Positions 1 to 5,786 of a stretch of 9,843 nt of DNA are shown in pieces (positions within the stretch are counted from its first letter, which is position 1; each line of letters starts with the position of its first letter). The position numbers were made by a program, and so were the translations under genes. Location: positions 1 to 9,843 of the forward strand of contig WRCJ01000058.1 in NCBI GenBank assembly GCA_009784085.1. The letters are read 5' to 3'. The stretch comes from Oscillospiraceae bacterium (GTDB lineage: Bacteria; Bacillota; Clostridia; Oscillospirales; UBA929). Below the pieces are notes generated by a model. The model did not search any database. It was not told the origin of the DNA and saw only the letters and a program-made list of their open reading frames with translations.

Positions 1-4
1 CATT

Positions 5-220
5 ATGGCAGCTCTCGGCGCGGGTATCGCGGTACTCTCAGCTTTTGGCGCGGCGATTGGCGTAGGTTTGGCGGCCGGCAAAGGCGCGGAGGCCATCGCC
101 AGGCAACCGGAAAAGGAAGGATCCATCAAAATGCTTGCCATGCTGGGCATGGTGCTGGCGGAGGCATGCGCCATCTACGGCCTGCTGATCGCCATCATGC
201 TCTTTGGCAAAGTGCAATAA
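5..220 (+). CDS. atpE: F1Fo ATP synthase subunit c (start close to window edge)
   Basis: This is the proteolipid that forms the rotating membrane c-ring and carries the coupling ion. The 71 residues fold as two membrane helices (about 4-25 and 44-67) joined by the polar loop ARQPE at residues 32-36, the family hallmark. Glu53 in helix 2 (context VLAEACAIY) is the ion-carrying carboxylate. Na+-type rings have a Gln in helix 1 and Ser-Thr after the Glu. Here those positions are Val20 and Ala54-Cys55, so I infer proton coupling. The length matches short Bacillota c subunits (about 70 residues), so the ATG at 5 is plausible. Only four bases precede it, so no ribosome binding site can be judged, and an upstream start outside the window remains possible. 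atpF begins 9 bases after the stop. atpB would be expected just upstream. Confidence 0.93.
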   Translation: MAALGAGIAVLSAFGAAIGVGLAAGKGAEAIARQPEKEGSIKMLAMLGMVLAEACAIYGLLIAIMLFGKVQ

Positions 221-229
221 GGCCCTGCT

Positions 230-778
230 ATGCTTGAATTCCATTTTGACGAATGGGTCTTGGTGATCATCAACCTGGTGATCCTCACGGTCGTCCTGCG
301 CGTGATCCTCTGGAAACGGGTCAGCCGCGTGATCGACGAGCGTCATGCCAAGATTCACAAAGCGGTCGAGGATGCGGAGGCGGTCGAGGCCGAAAAATTG
401 GCGCTGGAGGCCAAGCGCACCGCCCATGCTACCGAGCTGGACAAGAATACCGCGCAGCAGATGCAGGAAGCGCGGGTGAGGGCCGGGCGCGAGTACGACC
501 GCATCGTGGCCGAAGCCGAGGACAAGGCGCGCGCCATCCTGGCGACCGCGCAGTCGCAGTGCGGGCGCGAACGCGAAGGCGTGTTGCGCGCGGCGCGCGG
601 CGAAGTGGTCGCGGCCGCGTTGGAGCTGACCAGCGCACTGCTGGGCGCCAATATGTCCAGCGCGTTGAACACGCAGCTGGTCGAGTCCTTTTTGCTGGAG
701 CGTTTCGGCGCGGACAAGCCGGCAGATAAGCCGGCAGATAAGCCGGCGGGGAAGCCGGCGGGGAAGGGGACGAAATGA
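230..778 (+). CDS. atpF: F1Fo ATP synthase subunit b with repeat-bearing C-terminal tail
   Basis: Subunit b is the peripheral stator stalk that ties the membrane a subunit to delta and the F1 head. The 182-residue product has one N-terminal membrane helix (about residues 8-28). A long charged Ala/Glu/Arg-rich helix (about 30-135) typical of the dimerising b coiled coil follows, then an amphipathic segment ending near residue 160. After the expected end comes a 21-residue tail: three DKPA units (162-173), one GKPA (174-177) and GKGTK. This makes the protein about 15-20 residues longer than the usual 160-170. The tail is encoded by a 12-bp tandem repeat and looks unstructured, Lys/Pro-rich and dispensable. 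The stop overlaps the atpH start by four bases (ATGA), implying translational coupling. No strong Shine-Dalgarno sequence is seen in the 9-base gap from atpE, so coupling to atpE is likely too. Confidence 0.95.
   Translation: MLEFHFDEWVLVIINLVILTVVLRVILWKRVSRVIDERHAKIHKAVEDAEAVEAEKLALEAKRTAHATELDKNTAQQMQEARVRAGREYDRIVAEAEDKARAILATAQSQCGREREGVLRAARGEVVAAALELTSALLGANMSSALNTQLVESFLLERFGADKPADKPADKPAGKPAGKGTK
713..772 (+). repeat. 12-bp tandem repeat in 3' end of atpF
   Basis: Five consecutive 12-base units start at 713, 725, 737, 749 and 761. The consensus is GATAAGCCGGCA; the first two or three are almost identical and the last two drift to GGGAAGCCGGCG and GGGAAGGGGACG. In frame they encode DKPA, DKPA, DKPA, GKPA and GKGT. 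The final degenerate unit contains GGGAAGGGG (761-769), a good Shine-Dalgarno sequence five bases before the atpH start at 775. The repeat therefore also carries the atpH ribosome binding site. Confidence 0.9.
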
Positions 779-1311
779 CGGCGGATCTGTCGTATGCCCA
801 GGCGCTGTTTGACGCGGCGTCCGAGAGGGGCATGCTGGCTGTCGCCGCCCGGGAACTCGAAGCGTTGACGGTGGTCATCAAGCGGCATATCCGGTTTTTC
901 CTCAACCCCGGCTTGCCGGCGGCCAGGCGCGCCCTCGTCCTCAGGGAATGCCTGGAGGGGAAGGCCCATCCGCTGATCGTCACGTTTTTTTCGTTGCTCA
1001 TCGAGCGCGGGCACATCAAATGGCTCGACAAGATTGTCGGGCACATGACGGCGATGTACCGGGCGTCGCAGGGCGAAGCGACCGTGCGGCTCCGCGTGCC
1101 GTACGCGCCGGACGGGGAACTGCTCGAAAAACTGCGCGACGCGCTTGGCAAGACGTCCCTTTGCGCCGCGAAAGACAAAGGGCATATCCATTTCGACGTG
1201 GAGATAGACGAGGGCTTACTGGGAGGCTTCACGGCCGAATGCGGGGGGCGCGTATGGGATGCGTCGCTCAGGACGCGTCTGCGCCATGTGGCGCGTATCA
1301 AGAACGAATAA
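775..1311 (+). CDS. atpH: F1Fo ATP synthase subunit delta (OSCP)
   Basis: Delta sits on top of the F1 head and joins it to the b-subunit stalk. The 178 residues show the expected N-terminal helical bundle (about 1-105) opening with SYAQALFDAA, the usual 'YA.ALF..A' start of the family. The conserved C-terminal signature follows: EIDEGLLGGF (143-152), then GGRVWDASLRTRL (157-169). The start ATG overlaps the atpF stop by four bases and is preceded at five bases by GGGAAGGGG. Length is normal for the family (about 175-185). It is followed by a 74-base spacer to atpA, filled mostly by an 11-bp tandem repeat that begins on the last base of the stop codon. Confidence 0.95.
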   Translation: MTADLSYAQALFDAASERGMLAVAARELEALTVVIKRHIRFFLNPGLPAARRALVLRECLEGKAHPLIVTFFSLLIERGHIKWLDKIVGHMTAMYRASQGEATVRLRVPYAPDGELLEKLRDALGKTSLCAAKDKGHIHFDVEIDEGLLGGFTAECGGRVWDASLRTRLRHVARIKNE

Positions 1312-1376
1312 CATGCGAATGACATGCGAATGACATGCGAGTGACATGCGAACAACATGCGAATAACATGCGAGGG
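1311..1376 (+). repeat. Six 11-bp tandem repeats in the atpH-atpA spacer
   Basis: Six head-to-tail 11-base units start at 1311, 1322, 1333, 1344, 1355 and 1366. The first eight bases, ACATGCGA, are identical in all six. The last three vary (ATG, ATG, GTG, ACA, ATA, GGG). Units one and two are identical. The array fills nearly the whole spacer. The variant end of the last unit, GAGGGG (1372-1377), is the Shine-Dalgarno sequence of atpA, eight bases before its ATG. Each unit contains an ATG, so tiny reading frames such as 1313-1333 (seven codons with stop) exist. There is no sign that they are functional. Confidence 0.95.
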
Positions 1377-1385
1377 GTGTAGTCC

Positions 1386-2903
1386 ATGGCAATCAATGTT
1401 GGCGAAATCAGCCGCCTGTTGCTGGAACGCCTGGATAAGAGCGAGAATGCACAGCGCTTCGAAGAGGTCGGTACCGTCACGCAAATAGGCGACGGCATTG
1501 CCCGCGTGTACGGGCTGGACAATTGCATGAGCGGCGAGTTGCTGGAGTTTGAGGGCGGCGAGATGGGCATGGCGCTCAACCTGGAAGAGGACAACGTCGG
1601 TTGCGTGCTCTTTTCCGCGGGCGTCGGCGTCAAGGCCGGATCCCAGGTCAAGCGCACCGGGCAAACCACCCGCGTCCCGGTGGGCAAAGAGCTTCTGGGC
1701 CGCGTGGTCACGCCGCTGTGCCAGCCCTTGGACGACGGGCCGGACATCCCCCATAACAACATGCGCCCGGTGGAGGTCGTGGCCTCCGGCGTCACGGCGC
1801 GCCAGCCGGTGTGCCAGCCGCTACAAACCGGGATCATGTCCATCGACGCGATGATCCCCGTCGGGCGGGGGCAACGCCAGCTGATCATCGGCGATCGGCA
1901 GACAGGCAAGACGACCATCGCGGTGGATACCATCATCAACCAGCGGGACAAGGGCGTCATATGCATCTATGTCGCTATTGGGCAAAAGGCGTCGGTCATC
2001 GCCGGCATCGTCGCCACGCTACAGCGGCACAACGCGATGGACAACACCATCGTCGTGGTGTCCACGTCCTCCGACCCGGCGCCGCTACAATACCTGGCGC
2101 CCTATTCGGCCTGCGCCATCGCCGAGGGGTTCATGTATGACGACCACCGGGATGTGCTCATCGTCTACGACGACCTCTCCAAACATGCGGTGGCCTATCG
2201 CACCATGTCCCTACTGCTCAAGCGGCCGCCGGGCCGCGAGGCCTACCCGGGCGACGTATTCTACCTGCACTCCCGCCTGCTGGAGCGCGCGGCCAAGCTG
2301 TCCGACGATTTGGGCGGCGGATCCATCACCGCGCTGCCCATCATCGAGACGTTGGCCGGCGATATCTCGGCGTATATCCCCACCAATGTCATCTCCATCA
2401 CGGACGGGCAGATCTTTTTGGAATCCGAGCTGTTTTTCTCGGGGTTCCGCCCCGCGGTCAACGTGGGCCTGTCGGTCTCGCGGGTGGGCGGGGCGGCCCA
2501 GACCAAGGCCATGAAAAAGGCGGCCTCCTCGCTGCGCATCGAGCTGGCGCAATACCGCGAGCTTCAGGTGTTCTCCCAGCTGGGATCGGATCTGGACGCC
2601 TCGACGCAGGAACGCCTGACACAGGGCGAACGCCTGATGGACACGCTCAAACAGCCGCAATACTCGCCCTATGCGATGGAAGAGCAGGTCGTCGCCTTGT
2701 ATGTCGCCAAGCATGGGTACCTCAAGGACATCCAATTCTTCGACGTGCCGCGCTTTAACGGCGGGTTGCTGCGCTATGTGAAGGAAAAGGCCCCGGATAT
2801 CTTGAAAACCATCCGCGAGACAGAGGATTTTACACAGGAAACCGAGGAATCCCTCAAAAAAATCGCCGACGAATACGCAAAAGACTTCAAGCCGTCAACG
2901 TGA
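1386..2903 (+). CDS. atpA: F1 ATP synthase subunit alpha
   Basis: Alpha alternates with beta in the catalytic hexamer and carries non-catalytic nucleotide sites. The 505 residues are full length for the family. Seen in order: the N-terminal delta-binding helix (1-25); the beta-barrel (about 26-95) with VGTVTQIGDGIARVYGL; the nucleotide-binding domain with Walker A GDRQTGKT at 169-176; the segment SVSRVGGAAQ with the arginine-finger residue Arg366, which reaches into the beta catalytic site; and a C-terminal helical domain. No key residue is missing. The ATG at 1386 is supported by GAGGGG at 1372-1377, which is part of the last unit of the upstream 11-bp repeat. The spacer to atpG is 41 bases. 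Confidence 0.98.
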   Translation: MAINVGEISRLLLERLDKSENAQRFEEVGTVTQIGDGIARVYGLDNCMSGELLEFEGGEMGMALNLEEDNVGCVLFSAGVGVKAGSQVKRTGQTTRVPVGKELLGRVVTPLCQPLDDGPDIPHNNMRPVEVVASGVTARQPVCQPLQTGIMSIDAMIPVGRGQRQLIIGDRQTGKTTIAVDTIINQRDKGVICIYVAIGQKASVIAGIVATLQRHNAMDNTIVVVSTSSDPAPLQYLAPYSACAIAEGFMYDDHRDVLIVYDDLSKHAVAYRTMSLLLKRPPGREAYPGDVFYLHSRLLERAAKLSDDLGGGSITALPIIETLAGDISAYIPTNVISITDGQIFLESELFFSGFRPAVNVGLSVSRVGGAAQTKAMKKAASSLRIELAQYRELQVFSQLGSDLDASTQERLTQGERLMDTLKQPQYSPYAMEEQVVALYVAKHGYLKDIQFFDVPRFNGGLLRYVKEKAPDILKTIRETEDFTQETEESLKKIADEYAKDFKPST

Positions 2904-2926
2904 TATCGACATGATGTGATATATCG
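2900..2926 (+). repeat. Imperfect direct repeat at the atpA-atpG junction
   Basis: GTGATATCG (2900-2908, containing the atpA stop codon TGA) recurs as GTGATATATCG (2916-2926), offset by 16 bases with a two-base insertion. It is a weak, two-copy case. I list it because other junctions of this operon also carry short direct repeats. Alone it could be chance. Confidence 0.5.
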
Positions 2927-2928
2927 GT

Positions 2929-2947
2929 AAAGGGGCGATCGTTTTTG
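2929..2947 (+). promoter_or_regulatory. Ribosome binding site fixing a TTG start for atpG
   Basis: AAAGGGG (2929-2935) lies nine bases before the TTG at 2945-2947. No ATG or GTG at the expected N-terminus competes, and translation from the TTG gives MGNLSAIQARM, the standard beginning of gamma subunits. The TTG is therefore the probable start codon. Confidence 0.8.
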
Positions 2948-3802
2948 GGCAATCTAAGTGCCATACAAGCGCGTATGCGGAGCATCCGGCAGACCGTGCA
3001 AATTGCCGGCGCGCAAAAATTGATCAGCGCGTCGCGGGTCGGCAAGGCGCGCCGTATGCTGGAGGCCACCGCGCCCTACCACGAGCACATCCGGCAGCGT
3101 ATCGCGTATGTCCTCAAGCTGGCGCCGGAAGTGTCGTCCCCGTTCCTGGATCGGGGGGGGACCCCGCCTGGCAAGCGGGGCTTGCTGGTCCTGTCATCCA
3201 ATACCGGGCTGGCCGGCGGCTACAACAGCAACGTTATCAAGTCGGCCGAGGAATTCATGGCCAACCACCCCGTTTCCCAGCTGATTGTGCTGGGGCAGGT
3301 GGGCCGCTCCCGCCTGGCTAGGCACCTGCCCGACGAGGACGCCATCTTCCCCATGGGCTTTCCCAATATGTACACAGCCCGGGAAATCGCCGAGCACATC
3401 ACCAGGCTCTTTGAAAAGGGCGAGGTCGGCGCGTTCGATATCGCCTACACGAAATACTATTCCACGGTCAAGCTGACGCCGGTGGTCGAGCGGCTCTTCC
3501 CCCTGCGCCCCGAAAGCTTCGGGAAGGCGGATCCGCTGGCCCCGATGATGATCTTCGAACCGGACGCCGACACGCTGATGACATCCCTCGGCGCCAGCTA
3601 CCTCAAGGGGTTCCTCTACGGTTGCCTAGTCCACGCCTACGTCAGCGAGCTGTCCTCCCGCGTCACGGCGATGGACAGCGCCATCCGCAACGGGAACGAC
3701 ATCATCGACCGCCTGTCGCTTGTCTACAACCGCGCCCGGCAGGCGGCCATCACGCAGGAAATCACCGAAATCGTGGCCGGCGCCTCGGCCATGGGAGATT
3801 GA
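2945..3802 (+). CDS. atpG: F1 ATP synthase subunit gamma (TTG start)
   Basis: Gamma is the rotating central shaft that couples c-ring rotation to catalysis in the alpha/beta hexamer. The 285-residue product has the family N-terminal helix (GNLSAIQARMRSI, then AGAQKLISASRVGKA). It has a central Rossmann-like domain starting with LLVLSSNTGLAGGYN at about 80-94. The conserved C-terminal helix reads SSRVTAMDSAIRN followed by YNRARQAAITQEITEI. The two helices form the coiled-coil shaft. The start is TTG with a good upstream AAAGGGG, which may lower translation relative to alpha and beta; the complex needs one gamma per three of each. A run of eight G (3153-3160) lies in the loop before residue 75. 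The gap to atpD is 43 bases and contains a 10-bp repeat. Confidence 0.96.
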   Translation: MGNLSAIQARMRSIRQTVQIAGAQKLISASRVGKARRMLEATAPYHEHIRQRIAYVLKLAPEVSSPFLDRGGTPPGKRGLLVLSSNTGLAGGYNSNVIKSAEEFMANHPVSQLIVLGQVGRSRLARHLPDEDAIFPMGFPNMYTAREIAEHITRLFEKGEVGAFDIAYTKYYSTVKLTPVVERLFPLRPESFGKADPLAPMMIFEPDADTLMTSLGASYLKGFLYGCLVHAYVSELSSRVTAMDSAIRNGNDIIDRLSLVYNRARQAAITQEITEIVAGASAMGD

Positions 3803-3807
3803 TACCA

Positions 3808-3837
3808 CGAAAGGTAACGAAAGGTAACGAAAGGATG
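3808..3837 (+). repeat. Three 10-bp tandem repeats in the atpG-atpD spacer
   Basis: CGAAAGGTAA occurs at 3808-3817 and 3818-3827, followed by the variant CGAAAGGATG at 3828-3837. Each unit contains the SD-like core GAAAGG. The last (AAAGGA, 3830-3835) stands ten bases before the atpD ATG at 3846 and is the likely ribosome binding site. The upstream copies would be extra, more distant anti-SD contacts. The ATG inside the third unit (3835) is out of frame with atpD. Confidence 0.9.
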
Positions 3838-3845
3838 GGACAACC

Positions 3846-5243
3846 ATGCCAGAGAACATCGGATATGTCACGCAGGTCATCGGGCCCGTACTGGACGCGC
3901 GCTTTGAGAACGAATTGCCGGGCGTGTATCACGCGGTGGAGATCGACATGCCCGGCGGGAAAGTCACCGCCGAGGTCTTACAGCACATCGGCAACGAAAC
4001 GGTGCGCTGTGTCTCGATGAATTCCACCGACAGCCTCACGCGGGGCGCCCGCGTGATCGACACCGGACGCCCCATCAGCGTCCCGGTGGGCGAGGAGGTG
4101 CTGGGGCGGGTCTTCAACGTGCTGGGCGATCCGGTGGACGGCGGCGCGGCCGTGGGCGCTGAGCGTTGGCCTATCCACCGACCGGCGCCGCCCTTTTCCG
4201 AGCAGCGCGGCGGCGCCGAAGTGCTGGAAACCGGCATCAAGGTCATCGACCTGATGGCGCCCTACACCAAGGGCGGCAAGATCGGGCTGTTCGGCGGCGC
4301 GGGCGTCGGCAAGACCGTGCTGATTATGGAACTCATCCGCAACGTGGCCACCGTACACGGTGGGTATTCCGTGTTCACCGGCGTGGGCGAGCGCACCCGC
4401 GAGGGCAACGACCTCTGGCTGGAGATGCAGGCGTCGGGCGTCATCGCCAAGACCGCCATGGTCTTCGGGCAGATGAACGAGCCGCCCGGTTCCCGCATGA
4501 GGGTGGCGTTGTCCGGCCTGACCCAAGCCGAATATTTCCGCGACGAGCTGGGGCAGGACGTGCTGTTGTTCATCGACAACATCTTCCGCTTTACCCAAGC
4601 GGGGTCGGAAATCTCGGCCTTGTTGGGGCGCATCCCGTCGGCGGTGGGCTACCAGCCGACGCTGGCGAACGAGATGGGCTCGCTCCAGGAACGCATCACG
4701 TCGACGCGCAAGGGATCGATCACGTCGGTGCAGGCGGTGTATGTCCCCGCCGACGACCTGACAGACCCCGCGCCGGCCACGACCTTCGCCCATCTGGACG
4801 CCACCACCGTGCTCTCGCGCAACATCGTGGAGATGGGCATCTATCCCGCGGTCGACCCGCTGGGATCCTCCTCCCGGGTCTTGGAACCCGAGACGGTCAG
4901 CGAAACCCACTACCGCACGGCGCGGCGCGTGCAGGAGATCCTGCAACGCTACAAGGAATTGCAGGACATCATTGCCATCTTGGGTATGGACGAGCTCTCG
5001 GAGGCCGACAAGCTGGCCGTGCGCCGCGCGCGCCGGATCCAGCGCTTCATGTCGCAACCCTTCCACGTGGCCGAGACCTACACATCCTATGAAGGCCGCT
5101 ATGTCCCGCTGAAAGACACGATACGTAGCTTCCGTGAGATCTTGGACGGCAAGTTGGACGATGTCCCCGAGGAGGCCTTCTTCATGAAGGGCGCGATTGA
5201 GGAAGTCTATGAGAAGGCGGAAGAAATGAGCCGGGGGAAATGA
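3846..5243 (+). CDS. atpD: F1 ATP synthase catalytic subunit beta
   Basis: Beta carries the three catalytic sites where ADP and phosphate are joined. The 465 residues are normal length. Seen in order: the N-terminal barrel starting with NIGYVTQVIGPVLDARF; Walker A GGAGVGKT at 150-157 with catalytic-site Lys156; GERTREGNDLW with the catalytic glutamate Glu182; Walker B LLFIDNIFRF with Asp244; the ALLGRIPSAVGYQPTLA signature; and the C-terminal DELSEAD turn at 382-388, equivalent to the DELSEED lever that contacts gamma and epsilon. All catalytic residues are present. The ATG at 3846 gives the standard N-terminus and is preceded at ten bases by AAAGGA. The stop codon lies inside a 14-bp direct duplication. 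atpC follows after 56 bases. Confidence 0.98.
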   Translation: MPENIGYVTQVIGPVLDARFENELPGVYHAVEIDMPGGKVTAEVLQHIGNETVRCVSMNSTDSLTRGARVIDTGRPISVPVGEEVLGRVFNVLGDPVDGGAAVGAERWPIHRPAPPFSEQRGGAEVLETGIKVIDLMAPYTKGGKIGLFGGAGVGKTVLIMELIRNVATVHGGYSVFTGVGERTREGNDLWLEMQASGVIAKTAMVFGQMNEPPGSRMRVALSGLTQAEYFRDELGQDVLLFIDNIFRFTQAGSEISALLGRIPSAVGYQPTLANEMGSLQERITSTRKGSITSVQAVYVPADDLTDPAPATTFAHLDATTVLSRNIVEMGIYPAVDPLGSSSRVLEPETVSETHYRTARRVQEILQRYKELQDIIAILGMDELSEADKLAVRRARRIQRFMSQPFHVAETYTSYEGRYVPLKDTIRSFREILDGKLDDVPEEAFFMKGAIEEVYEKAEEMSRGK

Positions 5244-5251
5244 GCCGGGGG
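5224..5251 (+). repeat. 14-bp tandem duplication spanning the atpD stop codon
   Basis: AAATGAGCCGGGGG occurs at 5224-5237 and again immediately at 5238-5251. The first copy is read in frame as the last atpD codons (Met-Ser-Arg-Gly). In the second the frame is shifted, so its TGA (5241-5243) is the stop. A looser third echo (GGAATAGGGGGAAATAG) follows to 5267. GGGGG at 5257-5261 can pair with CCCCC at 5271-5275 as a weak hairpin before atpC; I do not call it a terminator, as no T-tract follows. Confidence 0.85.
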
Positions 5252-5299
5252 GAATAGGGGGAAATAGTCGCCCCCACGGGCGGCAAAGAGGGGCTGTTT

Positions 5300-5734
5300 A
5301 TGGCAAATACGTTTACGCTGAGTATTTTTGCGCCGGATAAGCGTTTCTTGGAAATCGAGGCCACCGAGGTCGTCTTCAGCACGCCCGAAGGGCGCATGGG
5401 CGTCATGGCCGGCCACATGCCCATGGTGGCTTCCGCCGTGGAAGGCATTGTCGAGATAAAGCAAGAGGGGGTGCGCGAGGGGGAGCAGGGGGAGCGGAAG
5501 ACGGCGGCGATAAGCCAGGGGTTTGTCGACATTGGCGGCGACAAGGTGTCCTTCTTTGTGGGGACCGCCGAGTGGGCGGAGGAGATCGACGAGGCGCGGG
5601 CCAAAGCAGCCATCCAGCGCGCGCAGGCGAAGCTTGACGGCGAGCTGAACCGCGCGGAATATGTGCGGGCCAAAACCGCTATCGCCCGCGCGATGGCCCG
5701 CCTGAAGGCAGTCGATGCCGGCAAGCGGGTGTAA
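5300..5734 (+). CDS. atpC: F1Fo ATP synthase subunit epsilon
   Basis: Epsilon links gamma to the c-ring and in many bacteria inhibits ATP hydrolysis through its mobile C-terminal helices. The 144 residues comprise the N-terminal beta-sandwich (about 1-90, with TPEGRMGVMAGHMPMV at 28-43) and a full two-helix C-terminal domain (about 93-138). IDEARA at 96-101 fits the I/L-D-x-x-R-A motif known from ATP-binding epsilon subunits of Bacillus-type enzymes, so inhibition sensed by ATP level is possible (inference). A Glu/Gly-rich stretch at about 56-66, encoded by G-rich near-repeat DNA, makes one beta-hairpin loop slightly longer than usual. The ATG at 5300 is preceded at six bases by AAAGAGGGG (5285-5293). 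No terminator follows; the next gene starts 34 bases later. Confidence 0.96.
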   Translation: MANTFTLSIFAPDKRFLEIEATEVVFSTPEGRMGVMAGHMPMVASAVEGIVEIKQEGVREGEQGERKTAAISQGFVDIGGDKVSFFVGTAEWAEEIDEARAKAAIQRAQAKLDGELNRAEYVRAKTAIARAMARLKAVDAGKRV

Positions 5735-5765
5735 GTGAATGTTCGGGTAGCGCACGGATGAAAAT

Positions 5766-5786
5766 GAGGTGAAAACGAGAAAAATG
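5766..5786 (+). promoter_or_regulatory. Start region of the surface protein: GTG 5769 or ATG 5784
   Basis: GAGGTG (5766-5771) is a strong SD-like sequence, but it overlaps the GTG at 5769. It stands 12 bases before the in-frame ATG at 5784, a little far. GGATG (5756-5760) could serve the GTG at eight bases, though it is a poorer match. Both starts give a sound signal peptide (MKTRKMKKTL or MKKTL), differing by five residues. I kept the longer form; the choice is open. Confidence 0.5.

Noticed and set aside
1311..1376. CRISPR array
   Set aside because: Units are 11 bp with no unique spacers between them and no cas genes nearby; it is a simple tandem repeat.
1313..1382. Regulatory leader peptides from the ATGs in the 11-bp repeat
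   Set aside because: The frames exist only because every unit contains ATG. None has an SD of its own, and frames and lengths look arbitrary.
429..1754. 441-residue minus-strand frame across atpF, atpH, the 11-bp repeat and atpA
   Set aside because: It spans several genes and a tandem repeat; its product repeats RMSFACHSHVI-like peptide only because the repeat is translated. No domain is seen.
3978..5066. 362-residue minus-strand frame opposite atpD
   Set aside because: It lies fully within a highly conserved catalytic subunit and is explained by codon bias. The His/Arg/Gly-rich product has no recognisable domain.
5257..5275. Terminator between atpD and atpC
   Set aside because: There is only a 5-bp G/C stem with a nine-base loop and no T-tract, and atpC follows with a strong ribosome binding site.
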